Below, one piece after another: positions 13,727 through 27,511 of a stretch of 64,000 nucleotides of DNA. The stretch spans positions 124,001-188,000 of the forward strand of contig JAZGTH010000073.1 of NCBI GenBank assembly GCA_036877525.1, in the 5' to 3' direction. Source of the stretch: Chromobotia macracanthus. Lineage: Eukaryota; Chordata; Actinopteri; Cypriniformes; Botiidae. The position numbers and the translations under genes were made by a program. Position 1 is the stretch's first letter. Each line of letters opens with the position of its first letter. A model generated the notes under the pieces. The model was not told the DNA's origin. It saw only the letters and a list, made by a program, of their open reading frames with translations, and ran no database searches.

Positions 13727-13965
13727 TCTTTAGCTCAATTGGTAGAGCATGGTGCTCACAATGCATGGGTTCGAGTTTGATCACAGGTTCGATTCCCAGC
13801 AAACACACAAACTTTTAAAATGTACACCTTGAATACACTGTAATTCACATTGGATGAAAGCACATACAAAGGGCATATAAAATGTTATATTAAAATGGCA
13901 AACAGTTTGCCACTCTAACACTTTGAAAAAGAGTGTCTGCCAGATGTGTGAATGTAAAATATAAT
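13727..13965 (+). mobile_element. tRNA-derived SINE relic
   Basis: The 5' end is tRNA-like. TAGCTCAATTGG at 13731-13742 matches the RNA polymerase III A box, and GGTTCGATTCC at 13786-13796 matches the B box. A second, imperfect B-box-like GGGTTCGAG lies at 13768-13776. The cloverleaf is disrupted, so this is not a functional tRNA gene. Downstream, a diverged SINE tail is seen near 13840-13895, and a second tail-like unit (AGTGTCTGCCAGATG, then a TGTAAA-rich end) at 13932-13960. The element is old and intronic. It could be two overlapping insertions rather than one. Confidence 0.75.
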
Positions 13966-16900
13966 GATATGGAACATACCATTAATCCATAAACATGGAT
14001 TGACTCAATAAATGAACATTGTGACAGTGTGTTACATTTGCTTACAAATATTATTCCACCAGTCTAAAAGGCAATACATGTTGAGTCACAGCTTGACTGG
14101 TTGCTTTATGTTTCTGCCTGTAATGAAAGCTATGTTCTTTTTCCTATTAATGTGGGTGAATTACACAGAGAGCTTTCTGCTAATAAAAATGTATATTTAC
14201 AGTCATCCACTTAATGTATCCTGCTGTGTAAACCACTTTGGTCTGCTCGCTCAAATGATCGTTTGTTAAACTGTCCTGTGGTGACTGAACCTTAGTCCCT
14301 CACTAGTTCTGCTCACCACCCACCCCCATGATCAAGTCCAGAGCACCATCAGGCCAATACTCAAAGTAATCAATCACTGCCAATAGTCAAGCTGGGGAAC
14401 AACCATATCACAGTCTCTAGTCCTCAGAGCAGAGCACTGTTCATCTTACTAGTTCTGTGTTGTGGAGTCGAACTTTTTTGCCCTGAGAAATATGTTGTTT
14501 TCCATATGTAAGAGTAGGAATTCTCACAAAAGGGAATAGGTGAATTGTAGAAGTTTAACTTGGAGTATGTGTGTGTATGTGTTTTTGTCACTTCTTGATT
14601 GAATAGCCTCTCATTCTCCTGTTATGTTCCTGCTCTTTGCTAAATTAGCTTTGTCTCTATTGAGAAAACAATAAAAGGCACGCTTTCTTTTCATCAAACG
14701 CTCATGTTTTCTGTTGTTTTTGTAATTACGGCAGGACTAATGAAGCAAATAGATTAGCTTTTCTAAATTCCTTTATTAGGATCTAGGCTGTTGGTTAGAT
14801 ACTTTTGTTTGGAAGAAAAATGGAGGCTTATTCTTCCCTATTATTTGTTGTAGCCTGTTAAATGAAAGAATTTTGGCACTTTTCAGGCTTTTTATATACA
14901 CACACAAACAAGAAATGGACCACAAACGAGACTTTTGTCAAAGAAAATAACAGTATAAAGTTAAAATGACTAAGCCTAATGGTCTTAATGCAACATAAAT
15001 GTTACCCTTGTCTCAGAACATTGTATAGCAAGCTGTTGTTGTCAAAACTGACTATTTTCTGTGCCACCAGAGTCCCACATGCATAAAGAGGCAGATGGAC
15101 AAAAAGAAAGCTTTAAACTGAGCTGGTTGTGTTAGATTCATATCAGGTCAGAAGGGTTTTATTTGACTTAAATGTTAATTAATGTTAATTGGATCTTTTA
15201 ATCATTTAGAGCCATGCTTAATGCAGAGTTACTTTAAAAAATACATTTTGTTTGTGGACTCGGATTTGACAAAATATCACAAATTTGGGTCTCTTTAAAA
15301 AAGGTCTGCAAAGGCACCGGAATTAAGCTAGTGTTACTGTAAAAATAATTTACCCAAACAGGGTTTATTTATGAGATATAATTTTGTTCTGTCTCTCATA
15401 CAGTGTTATGATATAATAATCATGCAATATATTCATATATGGAGTATAGCTGCAAGTTGTATAGACAATTTTTTTGTGCTTGTTCTGTGATTTTTGGAGC
15501 TTAACTGTATAAAAAATATGTTATGCTTCACAGAAGGATTTATATCCATTTGATCCTGTATGTTGTCAAAACATTTATTTTTGGCTTAAATTATTCCCTG
15601 AAGGCATATTTAGTTATGACCAACGAGTAGAGATACTCTGATTACAATAGCATGAGTGCATGGAGTAAAAAACAAAATTTGACAGCATAAGACGAGTCAC
15701 ATGCCCAACCTCCTCTTCCATCTTTCTGTCTAATTATGCTTTAAAGTGCTAAATGAGCCCAAAGAAACCTTCCACCCCATCAGGCTTACATTCAACCATT
15801 GTCTCCACCTTCTTTTAACAAATAAATCAGTGTCATCAGCACGGCGTCAGGTGTGATGAGATGGCCTATAGCTGCCGTCCCCATGATGAGCTCAGATGGA
15901 TATTCCATTCCCACCACAATGACCTTGTGAAAATGAAACAAGCAATCAACCAATTTTAATTTGAGGAAGGCCTGTGGAACCTGTATGAGAAGATGGTCAG
16001 GGTCAATAGTCTAATATAGAGTGGAAAAGGCTCTCTTCTCTGATGGTTAGTTAGGTATTTGTTATGATAATAATGGTCTGTAATGGCTCTAGACTACAGT
16101 GACATTTAGCACTGGTTAGAATGTAGATAGTGGGTGTTGACAGAGGCCAGGTTGGTGGCTATTTCAGGCAGTTTTATTGATCTTTGAGAAGATCAACAGG
16201 TGACTTAATGAACAGGGAGTCAGAAGGGCTATTCACACACTAAACTGGAGAAATGTAAGAGAAGTATTTGTAGATGGGCTTACTATATGTTACCAGCTTG
16301 CAAGTAAACATGTTCATCCTAACAAAGTGCCTATAGGAATGTATTGTTTCAAAGAATAAAAGTTGATCAGAGTTATGTGTACCAGAAAATTTTCTGTATT
16401 TGCAAAAACTTTCACTATAATTAAGTGTTCATTTTCTCCTGGAAAACAGCTGTAGCTTAGATATATAGCTTAGATATGTATAGCCATATATGTATAGCCA
16501 CTTATATAACTCAAAAATGTAAGGCAGCACAGTTTTTTTTACAGTGTATACAGTTTTTTATACAGTGTATTTTACAGTGTTTTTAGATAGATTGATAGAT
16601 AGACAGAAAGATAGCATTGCAAAATGAATTATGAAGTCCTTAAAGCTAATGTTATCTGCAGTTATGCAATAAGAGTCCAGACTGGTGAGTGCTAACACGT
16701 GATGTATCAATTAACACAGACGTGGTCAAGCGCCAAACCTTGGAAGAAACTAAAGTCAGTGCTGCTTTTAACAAATTAATTACATGAATTATTATGCTTT
16801 ATTTAGACTATGTGGGTTAGTTCTTCAGTTTCTGCATAGTTCCTAATGAAATATTGGCATATAAAACCTCTGTGAGAGAGAAAGAAAGACATTGAATGGG

Positions 16901-19192
16901 GAGAAGGAGAGACTGCCTCTCATAAAGAGCTGGGAAGAACAAACAGCTGTGATCTCAAGCAGCAACGTCTCATTCTCCCATAAGGCTTATTTTAGCTCCC
17001 TCTCACCACAGCCATCTGCCACACAGTGATGGGCAGTGTCCAGAATTAAAGTGAGGAAAGAAAAGTGTTTTTAATTACAATAAGGAACTGGGTCAGACAT
17101 TCTGTTACATTTTGGTGCTTTTAATGGGCGTGATATGATGTGAAGGTAGATGATGGCTTTCATAAAACAGGCTTAAGGGAAATACCAGTGCTCATGGACA
17201 GAGCCATGTCACTGGTTTGTTCAATAAAGAGGTGAGCTGTATCTACTGTAGAGGCTTTATTGGACAAGTTATTAAAGGGAAGGGCAATAGTGCAGTGGGA
17301 CTTGTTTTCTGCTGGATCCACATGCTTGCTCCAAAGGGGGACCTTTATTGATCTGTTCCTGGTAGTTTGCTCTTCCGAGGTCAATAGTGTTTGGTGTCTG
17401 AGTACAGTCTGTTTTGAATAACAGTCACCTATGGGTGCAGGAACGAATAAGAGTGTGTTTACAGTGTTTGTTGTTGCTTTAAAAAATAGTTTTATTAGTT
17501 AGTTTGTTTGATTCTCTTTGTTTATCTTAGATGTAACTGAACACAGTACAGCTTCTTTTGTAAATCACCATTCAGGCTGAAATGCATAAAGGTATTATGA
17601 TATTATGATGCAATTGTATTCCATTTCCATTTGCTAACATTTAAATAGAGGCTTTTTGTAAATTGTAGCAATGATATGACAGAGAAATTTCAAATGAGTA
17701 AATAATTCATATTCACCTAGATATTCAGTACATTGGGTTCCATTTGAGCACACAAAGAACTAGTGCCTGCAACAATGGGCGACCATAGCCCTGGAGTAAC
17801 TGTGTGAAAGAAAAAGCTTTGAAAGCTTGTATTCTCACAGAGGGAAAATCTTGGTTATCTTGATTGTTAATTACCCCATGCTCAAGCCTCTCAGTGGAGC
17901 AGCTGCCTCGAGCCTCGTCTGATGAACCCCCTTTACCTTCCACCACAGAACACAGCCTGTTCACCCAACAGCCTTTCTGTTTCTCTATTAGGTTAACTCT
18001 CAATAACGCAGGCCTCCGCAGCCAGGTGGACTGTAGTAGGAAGCTTATGGTCCCCCTCCACATGTGCAAAGTGAGTGGAGTAAGTCCTTAAACAGATTGA
18101 GCGAGACAGATGTCCTCCGGATGGCACATCCTTGATCGCTGAAGTGAATCGCAGCTGTATGTCCTTGCATTCTGATAGTGGAGAGGCGGTGTATTAATCT
18201 GTTTGGTGGACCCATGTTGGGTGTCTTGCTGACTAGATCAACATAAATGTGAGACAGCGGGGAGCAAAGCGAGGAGGTTGTCTGACCACTATGGTTTTTG
18301 TCCTGATGTCTGGGCCGTAGTTTTCTCCCTCCTCCTGTCTCATTTGCTTGGCTGAGAGTCAGGCAGTGGTCACGATAAGTGTTTGGCACAGACGAGCCAT
18401 GAGAGAGTGACAGAGACATGCATACATCAAACTCAAGGGCCATTTATTTAATATAAGATGATAAAAGGGTGTCTTGTCCAGACTGTCTACACCACCTCTT
18501 AATTTTAATACAAGCCTGTGGGCTCAGCAGTAATGATTATTTTTCAGATTTGTAGATGTGTAATATTTTAACTGTCACCACTCTAAAAATGATAAAATAT
18601 CGATTTTTTTATTGTTTTGTAATTGTTAAACATATTTTGATATAGTTTGTTTGTCCAAAAATGAAAATGTATGTTAACTTTTTTGTTTGTTTTACAAAAA
18701 TTTGTTTTACTACTCTGGTTTAATTCTTTCATAGTTCCTCCTGTGAGATGCTTATGATTTTTGTAGTTTTGGATAAAAGCATCCTATTACATGTTTAGAT
18801 GTTATTATCTGCATTGCTTTTCCCTGCTGTCTATGACCATGTTAGAACAGACCTGCAACCCATTTTTGGGTCACAACACTCTGGTTGACAGTCAGTGATA
18901 GAGATCTTGTTTTGATTCTGCTGATTAGCAGTTGGTGGAGTCTTATTATCCCTGCAGTGTTTCTGTGCAGTGCTGCATGAGCTGATGCTGGTCATTGCAG
19001 AGAGAAAGAGACAGAAAGCAAGAGAAGGAGTCAGGCATCGCTAGCACCGAGCACTAATTACCTCAAGCTTGCCGCCACTCAAGTGCCAACATCTGCTGCA
19101 ATCAGGCCAGTTCTGCTTTCAACCAAGGAGCTGTTGAAAAGAAAGCTGCTCTCTAGAGTCAACAAGCAGTCAAACAGGACCAGCTCTACATT

Positions 19193-19218
<26 letters not shown>
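19193..19218 (+). repeat. (TC)n microsatellite
   Basis: Thirteen consecutive TC units, followed by interrupted CT-rich sequence to about 19250, within the large atrnl1 intron. Confidence 0.95.
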
Positions 19219-19223
<5 letters not shown>

Positions 19224-22200
19224 CTTTTCTCTCTCTCTTTCTCCCTTTTACTTTAAACACTGTAGGGATGGCCAGTTTAAAGCGCAAGATAAATCTTAGG
19301 AAGCGTGTGCTCAATGCATTTATGAGTGAGTGTGTCAGAGACATTGGGTGACTTTCTATGTGACAAGTTTGTAATTTCCACAAGCTTTGTAGCTATTCTT
19401 TATGATAGACATTTACATATGTTTACCTATAAGTCTTATGTTTACTTGCATAGTAATTGTTTGGGGTTGTAAATTCTCGGAATTGACCTGGAACATTTTT
19501 GAGTTGCACTACTACGGTGCCCTTTACAAAATGTAATCTAGATGTTTGAAATGCAGTCCATGTTTAAATTTAGATCTGAATCTTGCTTCTTTTGGCACAT
19601 GTTTAAAGAATTTAACCAGCTCAGCACTTGTCCCACTGTGAAAAACAGACGATGTGTGGGGAGGCAAAGACACATGGAGATATTTTCATGTGCCTTTGTT
19701 TGGAATTTCTGAGCCCAAGATCTCTCACAGTAGGCCTGACCTACATTAGCTTACTCACCTTTTACTTCATGACTTCCATGAAACTAAAAGAATTCTTACA
19801 TGACTTTTCTAAAGGTATTAGGTTTAATGTTTAATTTTGTAACTTTGTTTAATTTTGTAACTAAAGCATACTGCAGTATTTGCAAACAATGTAATGTGCT
19901 GTAAATGTGACATTAAGCAAGTCAAAACTTTTATTTGAGGCTGCTTAGCTCAAATAAACGTTACAAGGATCCAGCTGTGCCATTATTTGCCACACAACCA
20001 CTCAGCTGCACGCTGCTCTGTTGTTTTGCTGTTGTCAATTTAAGATTTACCTGCCCTTAAATGTCACAAACAAAAAGTGAACTGTGGTTGGTTGTTTCAG
20101 ATGTCGAAAACTGCAGTCTAAATGGGCACCAAGTGACGAACTTCTTTCCTAATTAGTCAGTAAAGTCAGTAATTAAATCAGACTATTCATTAGTGGTTGA
20201 CATTACAAAAACTGAAGACACTGTGTGTATAATTATGTTTTTTTATATGTATTGGATTGTGCATTTATAGCTTCCATTTTGTTTGATGCTTTAAATTCTT
20301 ATTTTTAGTTTAGTTAATACTTTCACAATATCTCACAGTACTGTATCTCTGAGTCTGTATGATCAGATGTCTGCGCACACACACTCAGACTGAACGCATT
20401 AGCAGTTGAGACACAGCAGTTTCTAGTGTTTGCATTTCTTGTCCACCTTTTCTGTTTTGTGGCTCTCTATCATAAGAAGCTGTACCTTAAGTTCCTGAAG
20501 CTTGAGGGTAACTTTATTTTTATGAATTTATTTATTGTGCCCTGACTGGCTTCTGCAGTAATTTTGGATGTCATTGTTAAAGCCAAAAAAACAGGCTGGT
20601 TAAAAACAGGCCTGGTCAGCCCAAGGAAGACCCAGATTTAGCCGTTGGTAAATATTGGCCTGTTGTATCAAATATTTGTGTTGTTGTTATGATATCATGG
20701 CACAGAGCTGCTTTCCTACTCACTGAAGTTTGAGAGTGTTTATATAAGTTATCCCTGAAAGCAATTCTCCACTTTTTTTCAAACAACAGAAGTTAATTGC
20801 TGTCCATCATATCAAATGTTACCTATGATTGTTTCCAGGCAAATTCCAGCTATATGAACCATTATGGGAAACTATGTGATTGACAGTTGTATAATTTCTA
20901 AACCTTTTAATTAGGCAAGTTTTTTGTTGAATTTCATAAATATAAATAAAGATGAATAACTTTTAACTGAATAACTAGATTAACTTACTGTTCATTTCAA
21001 AACTTCACATTTTAAAAGTCCACGTAAAGTGAAGTTGTCCAGCAGAATGCTGTTTTCTTGATTCAACAATATAATGACATTCTATAATTTTCAGCAAATT
21101 AAATTTGGGCAGTAATTTCCTCTAAATTAAATGTGGACATGGTTTGTGGAAAAGCTGATAGTAAGTAGATAGTAGATAATAAACTCAATTGGGCCTTCTG
21201 CTTTTAATAGCATAATCACAGCACCCAGCACCTAGCATCCTCCAAAACGCCAAAAAGTCCACACATACTACCATCTCATCTTGTCTGAAGGGCATTAGTC
21301 AGATCTGCCCAATACTGCTGCTCTGTTTGTATGCTTTATTATCCAGAAGAAAAGCTCCATAGGGATGCTGGTGTATTCTGCCTCACAGCTATTGCTGGAG
21401 ATTGGTATTGATTAGAGATTGATTGGGTGAACTCCTCTTTAAGGGGATGTTGAGATGAAGCTGTAAATCTGCGGGATCATATTTTAGACTCTCATTGATG
21501 TAGCCCACTAGAAGACTTTTTAATTGGTGGAGGCCTGAAGCCTCTTGTCTGCATTGCATTGTTGGGCTGAGCAGGATTAGCAGGGTTTCCTCACACTCAG
21601 GTTAAGCTGAGGGCAACAGCAGACTTAGATATCTGGGTTTAGATATTTGACATCACACCGGAGATACTACCATAAAGAGAAGCAAAACTTAAGTTGTTTC
21701 TCAACAAATGTAGTTGGAATAAAAGGTGATGCTTGAGACAAAATGCGAGGAATAGAACATAGAAGGAAATTGAATTGAGAAAACTGAGAGGCTGTCTTAA
21801 GGTTTCTGTTATTGAAGGTTGTAGTGTTTCAGAGCTTGTGATTAACTGCAAAAAGTCAAAAAGTCAGGACAGCAGATGCACAGTAAAAGAGGCTATGTTG
21901 CTGTCGCAGGAAGCGCATGTGTCTGTGTGTGTCCTGTCCTTTGTTAGCCGTGACTTACGCAGCCTTGAAGCCAGGAGGCAGTTGCTTGACACATTAATGA
22001 AACAAAGATGTGCTGTCAGTGGACTGTGACTGTGGCCGTGAGGAAGATGTTCTCACCACCCTGTGGCGTAATCGGCCATTATGGCCAGATTGTGTAATCA
22101 GTATGAAACACTGCCCGATGACTAGCTTACTAGCTACACCAGAGTAAATCATTAGCATCCCTCATCTGGTACATCCACACAGACTTCAGAGGTGAAGTGT

Positions 22201-25200
22201 ACAATTTCCATGCCACTAGCAGCACCAAACAGAGCTGTGAATTCAAACCCTAACTTCCATTGGTCGGACAAACAGATTGCCCCGCCCTGAAAATTACCGG
22301 TTGAATTAATGATATATTCAGTGGTATTCAGTGTTTTGCAAGAAGACACATGTTAGCATATTTGGAGTAAGCCATACTTCAAATGGCTGACTTGTAGTTA
22401 GTTTTGCATATTAAGCTGTGGATTGAAGAAAGTGTTTCAATATTCCAATATTAACGTGCCAAACTATTATGGGGTAAATAGAAAAGGAAAAGTGCAGGAA
22501 ATATCAAGGGAGAAGAAATGCATAAAGCTGTGTTTGCTTTCCAAGACCAGAGCATTTATTAATGCATATAGTATTAGCATCTCCTAGCGTTAGTGTCACA
22601 GCCTGTGTGTGCGGTCCCTTGGAATGTGAGGTGATAAACTGAGCTGTACATTTGTATGTAACAGTGTGACTGCAATGCCTCCCTCTCTCTCTCTTTTACA
22701 CCTACACATTCTGACACAAGGGAGAGTGTGAGTCCCTTTAGACTAAAATGGTACCAGCCTGTACACAACACATTACCTCTCCTCACACACGCTACAGAAA
22801 GAAGTGCCAATAGCTCTGAGGTAAGATTTAGCACTTTGTAAAGTGAGAGGCTGGTCTTTTGGGGAGTAATTACACTTGGAGCTTTATTTGCCTCTGTGTT
22901 GCAGATAGAGACATGGGAGTGTGATTTTGAATTGAGGTGGAATACATAATTGTAATTTGAATTTGCACCAAGGAAGCAAAATGTGGTTATTAAAGAGAAA
23001 ATATTGATAATATATAATATAAAGAGAAAACTATTGTAGGAATATTTTTAAATAGGCACTTTACTTTTCTGAATGAATTAGCAGTATATACAGTATATAC
23101 AGTGTATATATACAATGCATTCTTATAATTTAAAATGGGAATATAATTGAATAGGAGTGAATGAGTGGTGTCAGAGATCACTCATGATAAGGGCTAATGT
23201 GATAAGTGATGATGACCACTAAATTGTCACACCCTTCCTCTTCTCACCAGGGTGAAATGTCAACAGAGGGTGATTTACTCTCTCTGTCAACACATTGCTT
23301 GACATCCCCTCCATCCTACTCACACACTATCTATGGATAAAAGTAAAGGAAAGTGCTATTGCTTTCTCCATTAATGCCTGACCACATCCATCTCTATTCG
23401 TCTCACTCTCACCTGACTCAGTCACTCCCCAACACTTCCTTTCCAATCGCTTCTTAGTCTTTTCTCTGCCTCATTTTCTCTGCACACTGTAGACTTGGTC
23501 ATGGTCCAGGACTAAAAGGATTTGCCCCATTTATAAAACGGTTCTATGAGTAAAGAGATGGATCAAACCATTACTTACATTCTGCTCAGCTCAGCAAAGA
23601 TATGTAACCTTCCCGATAGGCCTGCTGTGTTTGTGTGGGCTCTATAAAATGGAAGGTGAATCCTATATTTTTACTGTGATGACTGATCTGCTGTACTTGC
23701 AATGCACCATGTGCATAAATGGAGTTTATATGAGCTTGGATGTCACCTTTTTGGTTCATGAATAAATCAGAAAATCAAGACCAGGCCATAGGGATTCTGA
23801 GAAAGTTTCCTGTTCCTCTCTGTTAGTTTGGCCACACAGTAACTTATTACCAAACCAAAATCAACCAAAATTTGATGGGCAGTCATTCCGGTCTATAGAT
23901 GGTCTTAGCTTTGTTGTGTCTTCTACTCTTTGGTAGATCAATCATGATTAAAACAGAGGAGTCAATCAAAGTACATTTTGTTTTATCTCAGGCTTATCAT
24001 AGATCTCTGCATTGATGTTTATCTCACCTTCACTCTTGGTAACAATGTCACAACAGCCCTAATTAGTACTCACCTGCTCAGTCTGAGATAGATGCCTAGA
24101 TTCCAGGTCTGGTGTGAATGTTTTACCAACATTATCTGTGCACAAAAAAAGAATTTTAAGTAATAAATTGTCAGCTTTTATATATGACGTTTGGGCTGGT
24201 TTAATATGATCACTTTCTGCTAATGTTTGTGTTGAATTATTTATGTTATCACACTGTGCGGAGTCGACTGCAATCACACACTTGTGTAATTCATACTGCA
24301 CTGTTATTAAATAAATTATCAATCTTACATTACATATTCTGTATCATTCAAAGATATAAAATTATCAAGGTTTGCAGATCTAAACAAGATAAAAACAGCA
24401 CCAGAGTGATGTTTTGATGGTGTACAGTTCAACATTGCTGCAGTGTTTGACCAGCACTTTCTCTTCTGAGGTTATTTTGTTTGAAAAATGATTGAGGACA
24501 AACAGTCCAAAATTATACCTGCTAAGGTACAATGACAAAAGGTACATTTTCTTATTTTGCCCTGAAAGGATTTTGGCAGTGGTCCTTTATATTTTATTGA
24601 ATAAAATACAAAGTGTGCTCTTTTTGCAAGATTGTACTTTGTTTTTTGTATGGTGACAAAAGAGCTTCATTTTCTGTGTGTGCTTGGAAAGTAAACAGGG
24701 TCTTCTGTTAAAGCCATTCCCGGAACTAGACAGAAATTACACTGTCTTATCGGCCAGTGTTGTTGTGCACCATTTTGAAGCAAGGCATTGTGGATGTTTA
24801 CAACGGTCAGTGATAGACCTATGCTTTGGTGCTATTGTCACCCGAGCTGAGGGGTCTCTGTGGCACGCTTTCTATCAGTGTGTTTAAAAGAGCCCGTTTA
24901 GTAGTGATTGCTTTTGTCCTGTCTTAAATTCTTGGAGAAAACGTGTGGCTTTTAACTGTTCTTAGAGGTAATTAATTATTATCGTTTAATCTTATTGCTA
25001 GCTACACAAAAGTTATAATGCTTAAAGTTTTTCTTTATAGAATTGTGAAACAAATAAAGTAAGAGTTTAATATTTTACTGCTGAAATAAAGATCAGCCCA
25101 CTCTATAAACCTTAACAGAAGTTTGAAACAGCGGTATGTCAAATAAAAACTGAAATTTGTTGGTTGCATTTCTGTGTTCTCAAAATAAAATGCACCTCAG

Positions 25201-27403
25201 AGCTCAAAGAAAGTTTAAGATGCTAAAAGGAGGTTTCCTGGAAAGGTTAAATTTGTTATGCCTTTAATGAAATATGCGTTACATTCATATGCATTTAATA
25301 CCACAACTTGCTGCATGTTTTTTCTTTTTTTATTTTGTTACAGTGGCATTTTAAAGTTGACACAAATATGTGTGTGTAGATGGACCAACAATTAAAAAAA
25401 TTCAAGACACAAAATATTACACTGCAACATGTAAATGAACCCTAACTATTACCTAACCCCCAAGTGTCTTTTTGTAATTAAGGTGAAATTAGGCAGCATT
25501 TCAAATAATAGTCCTTTTACAAAAAAAGTAATTTTAAACAGCAAAATCACATTGAGATTGTTTAGCATCTAGATAGTATAAAAGCAATGAGATGGCAGGT
25601 TTACATTATTGGTTAATTGGTTGATTAAAAGTTTTAAAACAAGGAGTTACTGCATGAGTCTCACTTTACTGATTAATACATAAATCAGGATGAACCCAGG
25701 GGAGATGTCATTGATTAAGTAAGCCACTATGTCCAAGCCTGATGTCCAAGCATTTACACTATAGAAATCAAGAGGCGTGCTACTCAAGGCAGCTAAAATA
25801 GAGTAATACTGAACCTTGCTCAGTTGTGGTGCATTTTATAAAACAATTATAATTCTGACAGATCCCCTCCTATTTTAAGTTGATGGACTGAGTTTCATTG
25901 GCTTCTCTATGTATGAAAAATTGAATACGATTGAACAGTATTTCAGTATAATGTCAAACTTTTTTAAATTCATTCAGTTACATTTTTGTCAGGAAGGGAG
26001 AGGCTGGGGGAGTGTGAATTGGCATATCCATCATTCTGTGATTTTTGTAAAAAAAGATGTGCAAATAACAAAAGCTCAGTGGCTCCTTACACACAAATGT
26101 GCAAAATATCTATGGCTCTGTTTGTATCTGTATTTCATATCTTTTTATTGGTGTTTTGCCAGTTATGATGTAACTCATTTCCATTTGTGACTCTCACAAG
26201 AACTGCAGTTGTGTTGGAATACTGGCAATTCTTGAATGGATTTTTTTGCCCATAATGATCAATTTTCATCATGTGTGTCAGTACTTGACAAATAGTTTGA
26301 AACTGATATACTGAAAAACAGATTTTATTCTCATATTGTTATGACTTGTTTTCCATTTTCACAATGCATTAAAACATTATCGTACTAGCCAAGCAATGGT
26401 GCTATTCTGCCTTTTTTTTGAAAACCATTGTCTGTTTCCTGCCATGCATGCATACAAACATACAACCCTTGTGTCCCTGACAAACATTGTTTACAGCATG
26501 TGGAGGTTAATTATGCATTTTATGGGCCATTTACAGGCTCAGGCGAGAGATGCCACAATGTCCTTCTCACCTCCTGAAGGACTTGTCAGGGAACATAAAC
26601 CATCCAGTGAGTTTCTTTATCTGTTGACCATGACACACATCCACACCTACCCAGGCTTGTTTTAACAATCATCATTGTGACTGCCCTATGAATCAACTCT
26701 TGGCACACTGTCACCCTTCACCTTGATGGCCTCTCGTAGTCTCACATATCAGTCCTTCTGCCATAGACAGGAGAAAGTGGAAGTACCGCCCATCAATTGT
26801 AAACGTCCATAGATGCTTGTTTCTGTGTGAAAAAAATGTAAATTTATGTTTGCTTAGGCCAGTTGTGGGGTTGTAGGTGTTCTGAGCAGATGCGTTTATT
26901 GATAAAGGAACACATTTATCTATCACTTACATTCCAGCATATCAATCAGACTTCTGGCTCAGACAGCATGGGCTACAGTCTGCATGTTAATGACTGAATT
27001 AAACAAATGTTGTTGTCTCTTGTGTTATGTACAGATGTCTGCCCTTAAGATAACCAGTAAAACAGACATAATATCTAGTACAAAGCCATGGTTCTACATT
27101 AATCATGTCTGTCTTCAAGTGTTTAAAATTTGGGTAACATCCTTTGATCTAAAGGCTTTTGCTGTAATTCTTCAATGTATTTTTGTAGACAAATAAATAT
27201 ATTGTGCATATGTATGAATTTCAAAAACTAAATCTAATAAAAAATGTAAATCTAATTAAGATTTAGACCGAAGAATCATGGAAAAAGCATATGCATTTAT
27301 GTCGACTTGTTGTGTTTAGCATGTGTGTCGCAGTGGGCATATCTCATATGACTCAATGATGTACTTTAATCTTTTTCATATCCTTTTCTGTCTCTTTCTA
27401 CAG

Positions 27404-27511
27404 CAGCTTATGCGAGAACGTCAGCAGATGGCCAGCCGTCCGTTTGCCTCTGTTACTGTGGCACTTGAGACCCCTGAAGAAGAGGAAGAGCTTCTGCAAG
27501 GTCAAGTGGAG
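27404..27511 (+). CDS. atrnl1: atrnl1 exon: cytoplasmic segment with the MASRPFA motif
   Basis: This 108-nt exon (36 codons, phase 0 at both ends) lies between a polypyrimidine/CAG acceptor and donor GTAGGT. It begins QLMRERQQ, continues through MASRPFASVTVALE, and ends in an acidic run TPEEEEELLQGQVE. The MASRPFA core is a hallmark of attractin, attractin-like 1 and MEGF8 cytoplasmic tails. In MEGF8 it is reported to be needed for engaging the ubiquitin ligase MGRN1, so a role in recruiting MGRN1 is likely here. The acidic run matches the family position where ATRN and ATRNL1 diverge. The acceptor is a tandem CAGCAG, so a product lacking the first glutamine is possible. Identification is firm; the biochemical role is inferred from the family. 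Confidence 0.95.

Larger units (their letters stand above)
1324..27403 (+). other. atrnl1: atrnl1 intron, about 26.1 kb
   Basis: The intron runs from donor GTAACA at 1324 to acceptor CTACAG ending at 27403. It is AT-rich, with stops in all frames. The longest open frames (up to about 130 codons, around 17.7-18.4 kb) overlap on both strands and resemble no family I know. It contains CA and TC microsatellites (9688-9712, 19193-19218), a tRNA-derived SINE relic (13727-13965), a MITE-like inverted-repeat element (5494-5582) and a possible SINE-tail fragment (10441-10480). Relatively GC-rich stretches at 1640-1880, 2960-3300 and 17860-18440 could be regulatory. I saw no nested gene. Confidence 0.9.

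Noticed and set aside
13731..13805. Functional tRNA gene
   Set aside because: A and B boxes are present, but the anticodon region and stems do not fold into a cloverleaf, and a duplicated B-box segment disrupts the T arm. The downstream sequence is a SINE tail.
17725..18443. Overlapping 114- and 132-codon open frames on the minus strand
   Set aside because: Frames are open on both strands in a GC-richer block, and neither translation resembles a known domain. It is better treated as a possible noncoding element.
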